A DNA stretch of 64,000 nt from Pseudomonas argentinensis (GCF_001839655.2 NZ_CP056087.1:2108001-2172000); one strand, 5' to 3'. Counted from the stretch's first letter, positions 21,515 through 30,458 are shown. Notes: a model not told the origin generated them from the sequence alone. Made by a program: numbers and translations.

Positions 21515-22012
21515 TTAGCGTCTACCGGTCACGCAGTCATTCTGGTCGAAGGTGACAGTGCGTCGTTCGTCGTTGTGCCTGCTGGCGTAGTGATAGGTGG
21601 TCTGGCCATTACGCTTGCTGATGCGTTCGGGTTTGCCCAGGGCGCTTTCCACGTCGCTGCGGGTCATGCCGGCGCGCACCTGCTTTCTGATGATCGCCTC
21701 GCGCCTGGCGTTGCCGGTAACGGCGTTGTCGCAGCCGTCCTGCCGACCGCCGACAATGGTCAGCGTGCGCTCGTTGCTGCTTGCCCTGGTAGCTTTATTA
21801 TCGACTCGAGGTGTTGCCAGTGGAACGGCTGCGCCGCTGCCGGGTCTGGGGTTGTGGGTGTTCTGAATCTGCTGTTGCTGGCTGCTGGCGCAGCCGTGGC
21901 GCGTGAAGGTGACATGGCCTGTTTCATCCTCGCAGCGAAGCACGTTCGAGGCCAATAGCGGGGCAGGGCAAAGCAGCATGGCGCAGAGGGCTAGGCAGGG
22001 TATCCGATGCAT
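21515..22012 (-). CDS. Secreted DUF4124-like protein with a BamE/SmpA-like C-terminal region
   Basis: 165 aa. Signal peptide MHRIPCLALCAMLLCPAPLLA (cleavage likely after residue 21). Residues 22-45 (NVLRCEDETGHVTFTRHGC) are the usual DUF4124 start with two Cys that could form a disulfide. A low-complexity Gln/Asn/Pro/Ser linker follows. Residues about 103-140, IRKQVRAGMTRSDVESALGKPERI, resemble the BamE/SmpA-OmlA motif in which a short helix precedes a G-x-P turn. The protein is therefore periplasmic. No function is established. It is convergent with the tRNA cluster and divergent from mgtE. Confidence 0.8.
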   Translation of the reverse strand: MHRIPCLALCAMLLCPAPLLASNVLRCEDETGHVTFTRHGCASSQQQQIQNTHNPRPGSGAAVPLATPRVDNKATRASSNERTLTIVGGRQDGCDNAVTGNARREAIIRKQVRAGMTRSDVESALGKPERISKRNGQTTYHYASRHNDERRTVTFDQNDCVTGRR

Positions 22013-22180
22013 GGTGGCGTCCTCCGTGACGTTTCAAGCGGGTCTACCCGACAATCTGCCACTACCAGGTGTCTTGCCAAGCCCGATGTGCGTCGCAGTA
22101 TTTCGAACTCTTGCCAATGGGCTCAGGAAAACGCTGCAAGCGCTTGTCCTGCCATGCCTTTGTCACGTACGTGGCCGATT

Positions 22181-22332
22181 GGCATGGTATTATTCGCCCC
22201 GTCAGCCCCGCCGGGGCTTGTGGATCCCTTCCATGGACTTACCCAGTAGTAACTCAGAATTCCAAGTGTGCAATCACGTATTGACTGATTGACCCTCGCT
22301 GGCGCGCGCCGCCGCTGGGGGCGGAGTGTGCC
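22181..22332 (+). promoter_or_regulatory. mgtE promoter and leader with GC hairpin
   Basis: An extended -10 (TGGTATTAT, hexamer at 22188-22193) predicts a start near 22200 and a leader of about 130 nt. The leader opens with the hairpin AGCCCC-GCC-GGGGCT at 22204-22218. I see no convincing match to a known Mg2+ riboswitch by eye. Confidence 0.5.
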
Positions 22333-23775
22333 ATGACCGAAGTAGAAGCCAAGAAGCCGCAAGAAAGCCTGCAGGATCGACTCGCTCAGGTCGTCGAACT
22401 GTTGCAGCGGCACAGGCTGGTCGAAGACCTGACTCATCGCCAGGAAGGCCCGCACCACGACCGCATCGAAGGCCTGGTGCACCGGCAGAACCTCGCCGAG
22501 CTGCAGCGCAAGCTCGACGAGTTGCACTCTGCCGACGTCGCCTACATCCTCGAAGCCCTGCCGCTGGAAGATCGTCTGGCCATCTGGCAACTGGTCAAGG
22601 CTGATCGGGACGGCGACATCCTCCTCGAAGTGTCCGATGCCGTTCGTGAAACCCTGCTGGCCGACATGGAGGATCATGAGATCCTCGCGGCTGCCAAGGA
22701 GATGGATGCCGACGAGCTGGCCGACCTGGCCTCGGAGCTGCCGCGCGACGTCGTGCACGAGCTCATGGAAACCCTCGACGCCCAGCAGCGTGAGCGGGTG
22801 CGTTCCGCGCTCTCCTATGAGGAGGAGCAGGTCGGTGCGCTGATGGACTTCGAGATGGTCACCATCCGCGAGGACGTGAGCCTCGAGGTGGTGTTGCGCT
22901 ACCTGCGCCGTCTCAAGGAATTGCCAGGGCATACCGACAAGCTGTTCGTGGTCGATTACGACGGTGTGCTCAAGGGCGTGCTGTCGATCAAGCGCCTGTT
23001 GGTCAATGACCCGGACAAGCAGGTCGCCGAGGTCATGGCCAATGATCCGGTCAGCTTCCACCCTGACGAGGATGCCTACGACGCCGCCCAGGCCTTCGAG
23101 CGTTATGACCTGATTTCCGCGCCGGTGGTGGACAAGAACGGCAAGCTCATCGGTCGTCTGACCATCGATGAGATGGTCGACCTGATCCGTGAGGAGAGCG
23201 AAAGCGAAGTCCTCAATATGGCGGGTCTGCGCGAAGAAGAAGACATCTTCGCCTCGGTGTGGAAGTCGGTGCGCAACCGCTGGGCCTGGCTGGCGGTCAA
23301 TCTAGTCACGGCGTTTATGGCCTCGCGGGTCATCGGGTTGTTCGAAGGGTCCATCGAGAAGCTGGTGGCGCTGGCTGCGCTGATGCCGATTGTTGCGGGT
23401 ATCGGTGGCAACTCGGGCAACCAGACCATCACCATGATCGTGCGCGCCATGGCGCTCGATCAGGTCAGTACCGGCAATACCTCACGGCTGATCCGCAAGG
23501 AACTGGGCGTGGCGCTGATCAACGGCCTGGTATGGGGTGGGGTGATCGGGGTCGTGGCCTACGGGCTGTACGACAGCTGGTCGCTGGGGGTGGTGATGAC
23601 CGCAGCGATGACCCTCAATCTGTTGCTCGCTGCGCTGATGGGCGTGCTGATTCCCATGACCCTGATGCGCATGGGGCGTGACCCTGCCATGGGCGCCAGC
23701 GTGATGATCACCGCGGTGACCGACAGCGGCGGCTTCTTCATCTTCCTGGGGCTGGCATCGCTGTTCTTGCTCTAG
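22333..23775 (+). CDS. mgtE: Magnesium transporter MgtE
   Basis: 480 aa. It has an N-terminal superhelical domain (HSADVAYILEALPLEDR, residues about 45-170) and two CBS domains (about 175-300, including VMANDPVSFHPDED and LIGRLTIDEMVDLI). These are followed by a plug helix and five membrane segments (about 325-480) with MPIVAGIGGNSGNQ, the conserved pore signature. The cytosolic domains bind Mg2+ and close the channel when internal Mg2+ is high. In P. aeruginosa the orthologue lies in the same neighbourhood and influences type III secretion gene expression. A bidirectional terminator follows. Confidence 0.96.
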   Translation: MTEVEAKKPQESLQDRLAQVVELLQRHRLVEDLTHRQEGPHHDRIEGLVHRQNLAELQRKLDELHSADVAYILEALPLEDRLAIWQLVKADRDGDILLEVSDAVRETLLADMEDHEILAAAKEMDADELADLASELPRDVVHELMETLDAQQRERVRSALSYEEEQVGALMDFEMVTIREDVSLEVVLRYLRRLKELPGHTDKLFVVDYDGVLKGVLSIKRLLVNDPDKQVAEVMANDPVSFHPDEDAYDAAQAFERYDLISAPVVDKNGKLIGRLTIDEMVDLIREESESEVLNMAGLREEEDIFASVWKSVRNRWAWLAVNLVTAFMASRVIGLFEGSIEKLVALAALMPIVAGIGGNSGNQTITMIVRAMALDQVSTGNTSRLIRKELGVALINGLVWGGVIGVVAYGLYDSWSLGVVMTAAMTLNLLLAALMGVLIPMTLMRMGRDPAMGASVMITAVTDSGGFFIFLGLASLFLL

Positions 23776-23794
23776 ATACCAGTCGCCAGGCAAT

Positions 23795-23824
23795 AAAAAA
23801 ACCGGCCTTGAGCCGGTTTTTTGT
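23795..23824. terminator. Bidirectional terminator between mgtE and amrZ
   Basis: AAAAAAACCGGC-CTTGA-GCCGGTTTTTTG: T-runs on both strands, so it can end mgtE on the plus strand and amrZ on the minus strand. Confidence 0.9.
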
Positions 23825-23892
23825 TGCCTTGCCATCGCTTGCGGGGCGTCGCAAGTGGCAGGGCGCTCCCTGCGCTTATTGCCGATGTCGCA

Positions 23893-24222
23893 TCAGTCGT
23901 CGTTGCCAGCGGCCATCTCGGCATCATGCGCGATCAGCGCAACGAGGGCGTTCTGCTGGCGGCGCGACAGCTGGCGAAAGCGCTGCAGCAACTCTCGCTC
24001 GTGCAGCGATAGTTCGGGGCTGTCGAGGCGGGTGTCGAGCTCATCGTCCAGGGCGCCTTCCTGAAGCATGCTCTGCTCCAGGCGAGCGATGATCTCGGAG
24101 TTCATGCTGCGGTGGTGTTGGCGGGCCACATCAGCAATGCGTTCGCGCATGCCGTCGGGCAACCGAACGACGAATTTGTCAGCCGTACGGCTGGAGTAGA
24201 TAGCCTGTTTCATAGGGCGCAT
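23893..24222 (-). CDS. amrZ: AmrZ, Arc-type ribbon-helix-helix regulator of motility and exopolysaccharide
   Basis: 109 aa. The N-terminus is a ribbon-helix-helix domain: [39 protein letters not shown]. The C-terminal tetramerisation region is [20 protein letters not shown] and [16 protein letters not shown]. The whole matches P. aeruginosa AmrZ by eye over nearly its full length. AmrZ activates algD and type IV pili, represses fleQ and itself in P. aeruginosa, and affects cyclic-di-GMP enzymes. A second possible start is ATG 24213 (MKQAIYSS). The upstream gap to phnN holds its promoter. fleQ, a known target in relatives, is about 38 kb away in this window. Confidence 0.88.
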   Translation of the reverse strand: MRPMKQAIYSSRTADKFVVRLPDGMRERIADVARQHHRSMNSEIIARLEQSMLQEGALDDELDTRLDSPELSLHERELLQRFRQLSRRQQNALVALIAHDAEMAAGNDD

Positions 24223-24644
24223 ACATCAACCAAATTAGTTCAGGGAAACGAAGCTGTAATGGCATATAGCTACGGAATGTCAGGGTTCTGACCATCTTTC
24301 GCACCTGCCGTTCAACGACGTCGGCATTTTGTCTGGTGATCGTACATCGTGCTAGCAGATAATTGACGCCAATTACGTGTCGTATTCTGGCCCGAGTACC
24401 GGCTTTTTGCCAGCACAACTTATCGGAATTGATTCCGATTGCGCGCAGCGTCGCATTTCTTGTGGATGGCAGTGGGCCGCACTTGGTGATTTTCTTCAGT
24501 TATCGAGATAAAAAAATCATTCTTATGCAGTTGAATGCGCTGCCACCTGCTTAGGATGCGAACTGGGTATCATCAGTGACGACTGGGTGCCGTCGCGTCG
24601 GTGGTTGGCTGACAGGTGATAATTCACGCAGATGAGGTGGTTTC
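24223..24644. other. 422-nt divergent gap between amrZ and phnN
   Basis: AT-richer than its surroundings, with no convincing gene on either strand. It must contain the amrZ and phnN promoters. An AlgU-type GAACTT/TCTGA pair for amrZ was looked for and not found clearly. Confidence 0.5.
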
Positions 24645-25223
24645 ATGAACGTTGGCAGGCTGATCTACCTGATGGGGCCTTCCGGTGCCGGCAAAGACAG
24701 CGTGCTGCAAGGGTTACAAGAGCGTCTCGACGAGTCGCGCTACCGGATTGCTCGCCGTATCATCACGCGATCGGCCGAGGCGGCGGGCGAAGAGGCCGTT
24801 GCCGTTTCGCCAGAGGCCTTCGCCACGCTGGAAGCCGCTGGAAACTTCGCCATGGCGTGGCGTGCCAACGGCTTGGCCTATGGCATCTCCAGGGAAATCG
24901 ATGGCTGGTTGCTGCAGGGGTATCAGGTGGTGGTCAATGGGTCGCGGGGGTATCTGGGTGAGGCTCGCGAGAAATACCCGACCCTTGTACCGGTTCTGCT
25001 GAAGGTCGAACCCGCCATTCTGCGGGCCAGGCTCCTGGCACGAGCCCGCGAAAGCGCCGATCAGATCGAGGCGAGGCTGGCTCGCAGCGCCGCGTTCGCC
25101 GATAGCGATACCCTGCATGGAGATCCCGGCATCCTTCGCCTTGATAACTCCGCAAGCCTCGAGGCGACGGTGAAGCGGCTGCTCGATATCCTCGAAAACC
25201 GCCCGGGCAGTGAGGCCCCTTGA
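24645..25223 (+). CDS. phnN: Ribose 1,5-bisphosphate phosphokinase PhnN
   Basis: 192 aa from ATG 24645 (GAGGTG upstream). Guanylate-kinase-like P-loop protein: LIYLMGPSGAGKDSVL is the Walker A (residues 6-21), ARRIITRSAE is the substrate-binding strand, and NGSRGYLGEAREKYP near residues 99-113 is typical of PhnN. It phosphorylates ribose 1,5-bisphosphate to PRPP. It usually belongs to the C-P lyase phn operon, but here it stands alone with no other phn gene in the window, so it may serve another PRPP route or a distant phn locus. Confidence 0.88.
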   Translation: MNVGRLIYLMGPSGAGKDSVLQGLQERLDESRYRIARRIITRSAEAAGEEAVAVSPEAFATLEAAGNFAMAWRANGLAYGISREIDGWLLQGYQVVVNGSRGYLGEAREKYPTLVPVLLKVEPAILRARLLARARESADQIEARLARSAAFADSDTLHGDPGILRLDNSASLEATVKRLLDILENRPGSEAP

Positions 25224-25241
25224 GCCTCGAATACCTGTGCT

Positions 25242-25427
25242 TCAGCGCAGGACGGGGTCGAACTTGACGCGCTTGCCGATCAACAGGGCGACCGCCAACG
25301 ACACGCCGCTTACCGCCAGGGTGATCTTGGCGAGGGCGGTGAGCCATTGGACTTGATCGGGTACCGCCAGCGCTGCACCGGATAGAAAGGCGATCAGCAG
25401 AAACAATACCGCTGGTTTAGACATCAT
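25242..25427 (-). CDS. Tiny two-segment membrane protein (61 aa)
   Basis: MMSKPAVLFLLIAFLSGAALA is a first membrane segment or signal, and LAKITLAVSGVSLAVALLIG a second. A short basic tail, KRVKFDPVLR, follows. An AGGAGAGC-like ribosome site lies upstream of the start at 25427. Last of three tiny genes on this strand. No family recognised. Confidence 0.65.
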   Translation of the reverse strand: MMSKPAVLFLLIAFLSGAALAVPDQVQWLTALAKITLAVSGVSLAVALLIGKRVKFDPVLR

Positions 25428-25454
25428 GCTCTCCTCGCGCGGCAGGCTTGCCAG

Positions 25455-25601
25455 CTAGAAAAAGGGATCGTGGGGGCCATTGTGCTCATCGTTGGAGCTT
25501 TGCGGTGGGACTCGATCCGAGAGTCCATCGATCAGCCAGATGGAAGCACAGGTAATGGTGGCCAGCAGCAGTACGAAACCGGGGAAGAATACGCTCCACA
25601 T
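25455..25601 (-). CDS. Tiny single-pass membrane protein (48 aa)
   Basis: MWSVFFPGFVLLLATITCASIW spans the membrane once, followed by the hydrophilic tail LIDGLSDRVPPQSSNDEHNG and DPFF. The start at 25601 is chosen because the longer frame (to 25652) overlaps the next gene and adds only charged residues. The ribosome site is weak. Function unknown. It lies 10 nt after the 78-aa gene and 27 nt before the 61-aa gene. Confidence 0.5.
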   Translation of the reverse strand: MWSVFFPGFVLLLATITCASIWLIDGLSDRVPPQSSNDEHNGPHDPFF

Positions 25602-25611
25602 GATCAGGCGC

Positions 25612-25848
25612 TCAGAAGGTGAAGCGCTGTTGCGGGCTGGGCTTCCATTCACCGGTGGTCAACGGCTTAGCGACGAACTGGCCCGGCTCGACCTTGGTGG
25701 CATGCTGGAACTGCACCGGTGTGGCGCGGATCTGCTGCACCAGTTGCATGGCGGTGGCCTGCTGCTGATTGTTCTGGAAATTGGCGAATGCGGCCCCTGC
25801 AAGCAGGGTCAGGGCGATGGCGGTGGCCAGAGCGATGAGGCTGTTCAT
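25612..25848 (-). CDS. Small secreted protein of unknown function (78 aa)
   Basis: MNSLIALATAIALTLLAGAAFA is a classic signal peptide (cleavage after residue 22). It is followed by a short mature chain rich in Gln and Thr: NFQNNQQQATAMQLVQQIRA, then KVEPGQFVAKPLTTGEWKP. No Cys or metal motif. It is first in the three-gene cluster, with an AT-rich 178-nt gap upstream for the promoter. The pattern of a secreted peptide plus two small membrane proteins suggests an envelope function, which is not identified. Confidence 0.65.
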   Translation of the reverse strand: MNSLIALATAIALTLLAGAAFANFQNNQQQATAMQLVQQIRATPVQFQHATKVEPGQFVAKPLTTGEWKPSPQQRFTF

Positions 25849-26026
25849 GGAATGGGTTCTCGCATTCGAATTCTATGCGAGTGAAATAGCAGTTCCCGTG
25901 CCAGGAGTTTATTCTGAAAAATTCGTTTAAAATCAATGAGTTGCATATGTTACCATTGGACTTTTCCGTGCATGTTGCAAGGCGCCTGAGTTGCCGCGTT
26001 GCAAAATGCACGGCTGCTGTTGCGAC

Positions 26027-26494
26027 TCAGTCCAGAGGCAGTTCGGTTGTGCGTTTGACTTCGCTCATCGCGATACCGGAATGAGCCTCTTGCACATGGG
26101 GCCTCTGCAGCAATTGGTCGCGTAAAAAGCGCTCGTAACTGGCGATATCCCGTGCCACCACCTTGAGCAGATAGTCCGAGCTGCCCGCCATGGTGTAGCA
26201 CTCGATGACCTGGGAATAGCCGGCGATCGCGCGCTCGAACTCATCCAGATTGCTGCGACCATGTGCCGACAGCTTGATGCTGACGAACACCGTAATGGTG
26301 AACCCAAGCCGCTTGTGGCTGAGCAGCGCAACCTTGCGCTCGATGAATCCCTCTTCCTGCAAACGATTGATACGGCGCCAGCAGGGTGACTGGGACAACT
26401 CGACCTTCTTGGCGATTTCCGCCGCGCTCAGATCGGCATTGCGTTGCATGAGGCGAAGAATTCGCCGGTCTATGGCGCTCAGGGAGTCCTGCAT
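26027..26494 (-). CDS. Lrp/AsnC family transcriptional regulator
   Basis: 155 aa from ATG 26494 (GGGAAACGA upstream). A longer frame to 26611 reads into the promoter. N-terminal winged helix: LSAIDRRILRLMQRNADLS, VELSQSPCWRRINRLQEEGFI. C-terminal RAM/AsnC ligand-binding domain: GFTITVFVSIKLSAH, VIECYTMAGSSDYLLKVVARD. It is divergent from the indolepyruvate ferredoxin oxidoreductase gene 198 nt away. It is the obvious candidate to control it in response to an aromatic amino acid or keto acid. Confidence 0.9.
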   Translation of the reverse strand: MQDSLSAIDRRILRLMQRNADLSAAEIAKKVELSQSPCWRRINRLQEEGFIERKVALLSHKRLGFTITVFVSIKLSAHGRSNLDEFERAIAGYSQVIECYTMAGSSDYLLKVVARDIASYERFLRDQLLQRPHVQEAHSGIAMSEVKRTTELPLD

Positions 26495-26605
26495 GTTCGT
26501 TTCCCATTTTTGATTATTTTCGAAACGTTCATGCGCAGTATTGGCATTGGCGGCATAAATAGGAAAGAAAAAATCGCCACGCTCCGGTCTATGCTTAAGG
26601 CAGTC

Positions 26606-26673
26606 ATCCACACAGTGATCCTGGTGGATGCAGGCAGGTGATTAATCGTGTCACCTGACAGGTCGCTATAAAA
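26606..26673 (+). promoter_or_regulatory. Divergent operator/promoter region of the ior gene
   Basis: Two inverted repeats, ATCCAC...GTGGAT (26606-26629) and ACCTG-A-CAGGT (26653-26663), lie just before a TATAAA -10 at 26668-26673. They are placed to bind the divergent Lrp-type regulator. No clear -35. Confidence 0.45.
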
Positions 26674-26692
26674 ACAACAGGAGCGCCGTCTT

Positions 26693-29600
26693 ATGTCTCT
26701 GGCCGAAATCCGTCTGGACGACAAATACCGTCTCGCGACGGGCCATTTGTACCTCACCGGCACCCAGGCGCTCACCCGCCTGCCCATGCTGCAGAAACAG
26801 CGGGACGCGGCCGCCGGGTTGAACACCGCCTGTTTCATCTCCGGTTACCGTGGCTCGCCCCTGGGCGGGCTGGACAAGAGCTTGTGGGAGGCGCGCGAGT
26901 TTCTGCAGCAGAACGCCATCCATTTCCAGCCGGGGGTCAACGAGGAGCTCGGCGCCACGGCGGTGTGGGGCAGCCAGCAGACCAATCTTTTTCCCGGTGC
27001 GCGCTACGATGGCGTATTCGCCATGTGGTACGGCAAAGGGCCCGGTGTCGATCGCAGCGGCGACGTGTTCAAGCATGGCAACTCCGCCGGCGTATCGCCC
27101 CATGGCGGTGTGCTGGTGCTGGCCGGTGACGACCACGGCTGCAAGTCCTCGACCATCGCCCACCAGAGCGAGCACGCCTTTATCGCCGCCTCGATGCCAG
27201 TGCTCAACCCGGCCAACGTTCAGGAAATTCTCGATTACGGCATCATCGGCTGGGAGCTGTCGCGCTACAGCGGCTGCTGGGTGGCACTGAAGACCATCGC
27301 CGAGAACGTCGACTCCTCCGCAGTTGTGGATGTCGATCCACAGCGGGTGCAGGTCAGCATCCCGGATGACTTCGAGTTGCCCGAGGACGGTGTGCACATT
27401 CGCTGGCCCGACCCGCCCCTGGCCCAGGAAAAGCGCCTCAACGTCTACAAGATCTACGCGGCCCGGGCCTTCGCCCGTGCCAATGGCCTCAACAAGATAA
27501 TGCTCGATTCGCCCAATCCGCGCCTGGGGATCATCACCACCGGCAAATCCTACCTCGATGTACGTCAGGCACTGGATGACCTGGGCCTGGACGAGGCGCT
27601 CTGCGCGCAGATTGGCCTGCGGGTATTGAAGATCGGCATGAGCTGGCCGCTGGAGCCAGTTTCTGTACATGGCTTTGCCGAGGGCCTGGACGAGATTCTG
27701 GTCGTCGAGGAAAAACGCAGCATCATCGAGGATCAGTTGACCGGGCAGCTGTACAACTGGCCGGTCGGCAAACGGCCCAGGGTGGTCGGTGAATTCGACG
27801 AGCAGGGCCGGTCACTGCTGCCCAACCTGGGCGAGCTGACCCCGGCGATGATAGCCCGGGTCATTGCCCGGCGTCTGGCGCCGATTTACACCAGCGCCGC
27901 GATCGAGGCGCGCCTGGGCTTTCTCGAGGCCAAGGAAAAGGCCCTGGCGGCGCGCAGTTACAACACCGTGCGCACGCCGCATTTCTGTTCGGGCTGCCCG
28001 CACAACAGCTCGACCAAGGTGCCCGAAGGCAGTCGTGCGATGGGCGGCATCGGCTGCCACTACATGACCCAGTGGATGAGCCGCAGCACCGATACCTTCA
28101 CCCAGATGGGCGGCGAAGGGGTCACCTGGATCGGCCAGGCACCGTTCACCGACACGCCCCATGTGTTCCAGAACCTCGGCGATGGCACCTATTTCCATTC
28201 CGGACACCTGGCGCTGCGCGCCGCCGTCGCGGCCGGGGTGAACATCACCTACAAGATTCTCTACAACGATGCGGTGGCCATGACCGGCGGCCAACCCGTG
28301 GATGGCGAGCTGCGTGTCGACCAGCTCAGCCAGCAGGTATTCGCCGAAGGAGTCAAGCGCATCGCGGTGGTCAGCGACGAGCCGGACAAGTACCCGAGCC
28401 GCTCCAGCTTTGCACCGATCACCAGCTTTCATCATCGCCGCGAGCTCGATGCGGTGCAGCGCGAGCTGCGTGAGTTCAAGGGCGTCTCGGTGATCATCTA
28501 TGACCAGACGTGTGCGACCGAAAAGCGTCGGCGTCGCAAGCGCGGCAAGCTGGTCGATCCGGCGCGTCGCGCGTTCATCAATGCTGCGGTATGCGAGGGT
28601 TGCGGCGACTGCAGCGTGAAGTCCAATTGCCTGTCGGTGCTGCCGCTGGAAACCGAGCTGGGACGCAAGCGGGAAATCGACCAGAACGCCTGCAACAAGG
28701 ACTTCAGCTGCCTCGATGGCTTCTGCCCCAGCTTCGTCACCGTGCACGGCGGCCAGCTGCGCCAGCCCCAGGCGCTCGGCGCCGGGGCGCTGTTCGTGGC
28801 CTTGCCGGAGCCGCGGCAGCCATCCCTTGATCGGCCATGGAACATCCTGTTGCCCGGCGTCGGCGGCAGTGGCGTGACCACCGTGGGCGCGCTGCTGGGC
28901 ATGGCGGCGCATCTGGAAAGCAAGGGCTGCACCGTGCTCGATCAGGCCGGCCTGGCGCAGAAGTTCGGTCCGGTGAACACCCATGTGCGCATCGCCGCCC
29001 GCCAGGATGATATCTACGCCGTGCGGATTGCCGCCGGTGAGGCCGACCTGCTGATCGGCTGCGACCTGGTGGTGGCGGCCGGTGAAGACGCGTTGGCCAA
29101 GCTCAACGAGAAGGTCTCCCACGCGGTGATCAATGATCACGAAGCGGCCACGGCGGAATTCACCCGCAACCCAGACGCCCAGGTACCGGGACCGGCGATG
29201 CGCCAGGCGCTGATCGACGCCGTAGGCGCCGAGAAAACCTGGTTCGTCGATGCCACGCAGCTGGCGACCCGTCTGCTCGGCGACAGTATCGCCACCAACC
29301 TGTTCATGCTCGGCTATGCCTACCAGAAAGGCCTGGTGCCCATCAGCGCCCAGGCCATCGACAAGGCCATCGAACTGAACAACGTGGCGGTCGAGTTCAA
29401 CCAGCAAGCGTTTCTGTGGGGGCGGCGGGCTGCCTACGACGCCGCTGCCATCGAGCGCCTGGTTCGCCCGCAGGGCAGTGAGAACGTACGCTGCACCACG
29501 CTCGATGAACTCATCGAAGACCGTGTTGCGCGCCTGACCGCCTACCAGAATGCCCGTTATGCCGATCGCTATCGCCAACTGGTCGGCCGCGTCCGCGCAC

Positions 29601-30160
29601 GCGACAGCGACTCAAGGCAGCGCCTCACCGAGGCGGTGGCGCGCTATTACTTCAAGCTTCTCGCTTACAAGGACGAGTACGAGGTGGCGCGTCTGTACAG
29701 CGATACGGCGTTCAGCGAAGCGTTGCACGGGCAGTTCCAGGGCGATTTCCGCCTGCAGTTCCACCTGGCGCCGTCCTGGCTGAGCCGCACCGATCCGGTG
29801 ACGGGGGAGCCCCGCAAGCGCAGCTTCGGGCCATGGATGCTGAGTGCCTTCAAGGTGCTGGCCACGTTGCGCGTACTGCGTGGCACCTGGCTGGACCCCT
29901 TTGCGCGCAGCGAGGAGCGCAGGCTGGAGCAGGCGTTGATCGGCGACTATGAACGCAGCGTGGGTCAGTTGCTGGAGGCGCTCGATACCGGCAACTACGA
30001 GACCGCGCTGGCCATCGCCGAGCTTCCAGAGCAGATCCGTGGCTTCGGGCACGTCAAGGTAAAGGCCGTGGAGCGGGTACGCACCCAGGAGCAACAGTTG
30101 CAGGCGAGGCTCAAGTCGGGCCAGGCGGTGGTCGTGAAACTGTTCGAGCCGGCGGCCTGA
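26693..30160 (+). CDS. Indolepyruvate ferredoxin oxidoreductase, fused IorA-IorB type
   Basis: 1155 aa from ATG 26693. Residues about 1-390 form the pyrimidine/core part of a 2-oxoacid:ferredoxin oxidoreductase (CFISGYRGSPLGGLD, WYGKGPGVDRSGDVFKHGN). Residues about 420-640 form the TPP-binding part (CSGCPHNSSTKVPEG, GGEGVTWIGQ, LYNDAVAMTGGQPVDG). A Cys cluster near 640-685 (CEGCGDCSVKSNC, then CNKDFSCLDGFC) should hold an iron-sulfur centre. Residues about 715-900 form the gamma domain (LLPGVGGSGVTTVGALLG). The last 250 residues are the DUF6537-like tail of the fused family. It oxidatively decarboxylates indolepyruvate or other arylpyruvates to acyl-CoA. In aerobic pseudomonads the electron acceptor is not established. 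Confidence 0.93.
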   Translation: MSLAEIRLDDKYRLATGHLYLTGTQALTRLPMLQKQRDAAAGLNTACFISGYRGSPLGGLDKSLWEAREFLQQNAIHFQPGVNEELGATAVWGSQQTNLFPGARYDGVFAMWYGKGPGVDRSGDVFKHGNSAGVSPHGGVLVLAGDDHGCKSSTIAHQSEHAFIAASMPVLNPANVQEILDYGIIGWELSRYSGCWVALKTIAENVDSSAVVDVDPQRVQVSIPDDFELPEDGVHIRWPDPPLAQEKRLNVYKIYAARAFARANGLNKIMLDSPNPRLGIITTGKSYLDVRQALDDLGLDEALCAQIGLRVLKIGMSWPLEPVSVHGFAEGLDEILVVEEKRSIIEDQLTGQLYNWPVGKRPRVVGEFDEQGRSLLPNLGELTPAMIARVIARRLAPIYTSAAIEARLGFLEAKEKALAARSYNTVRTPHFCSGCPHNSSTKVPEGSRAMGGIGCHYMTQWMSRSTDTFTQMGGEGVTWIGQAPFTDTPHVFQNLGDGTYFHSGHLALRAAVAAGVNITYKILYNDAVAMTGGQPVDGELRVDQLSQQVFAEGVKRIAVVSDEPDKYPSRSSFAPITSFHHRRELDAVQRELREFKGVSVIIYDQTCATEKRRRRKRGKLVDPARRAFINAAVCEGCGDCSVKSNCLSVLPLETELGRKREIDQNACNKDFSCLDGFCPSFVTVHGGQLRQPQALGAGALFVALPEPRQPSLDRPWNILLPGVGGSGVTTVGALLGMAAHLESKGCTVLDQAGLAQKFGPVNTHVRIAARQDDIYAVRIAAGEADLLIGCDLVVAAGEDALAKLNEKVSHAVINDHEAATAEFTRNPDAQVPGPAMRQALIDAVGAEKTWFVDATQLATRLLGDSIATNLFMLGYAYQKGLVPISAQAIDKAIELNNVAVEFNQQAFLWGRRAAYDAAAIERLVRPQGSENVRCTTLDELIEDRVARLTAYQNARYADRYRQLVGRVRARDSDSRQRLTEAVARYYFKLLAYKDEYEVARLYSDTAFSEALHGQFQGDFRLQFHLAPSWLSRTDPVTGEPRKRSFGPWMLSAFKVLATLRVLRGTWLDPFARSEERRLEQALIGDYERSVGQLLEALDTGNYETALAIAELPEQIRGFGHVKVKAVERVRTQEQQLQARLKSGQAVVVKLFEPAA

Positions 30161-30220
30161 TTGCCTGCACCGACATGACAAATCCGCTTGCGCTGGTTAA
30201 CATGCCGCCCGGCGCCCAAA

Positions 30221-30361
30221 CAGGCCGTTGAAAAACGTAGGCGAGGCAGACAGCGCAAGGCAAAAACATGCGAAAAAAGCGGAGTGTACGAGTAGTACAT
30301 GAGCATTTTGAGCCTGTTTTTAACGCTGCGATGGTAACGCAGCTAGTTTTTCAACAGCCTG
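30221..30361. repeat. Palindromic repeat, family A copy 4 (about 141 nt)
   Basis: Outer arms CAGGCCGTTGAAAAAC and GTTTTTCAACAGCCTG pair. The core GCGGAGTGTACGAG/TACATGAGCAT is a diverged version of the core in copies 1-3, and AGCCTGTTTTTAACGC matches copy 2. It lies between the ior gene and tRNA-Arg(CCT). Confidence 0.8.
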
Positions 30362-30383
30362 CCAAGGGCGCCGGATCAATTGG

Positions 30384-30458
30384 GTCTCCTTAGTTCAACG
30401 GATAGAATAAGCCCCTCCTAAGGGCTAGATGCTGGTTCGATTCCAGCAGGGGACGCCA
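30384..30458 (+). tRNA. tRNA-Arg(CCT)
   Basis: 75 nt with encoded CCA. Acceptor GTCTCCT pairs with AGGGGAC (one G-U). D arm TAGTTCAACGGATAGAATA, anticodon stem AGCCC/GGGCT around CTCCTAA with anticodon CCT, T arm GCTGGTTCGATTCCAGC. It reads the rare arginine codon AGG. Confidence 0.96.

Noticed and set aside
22188..22332. Mg2+ riboswitch (ykoK/M-box) before mgtE
   Set aside because: The leader is short (about 130 nt) with one simple GC hairpin, and none of the conserved M-box loops is recognisable.
27812..29578. 588-codon minus-strand open frame
   Set aside because: Antisense of the indolepyruvate oxidoreductase gene. Composition is that of a shadow frame.
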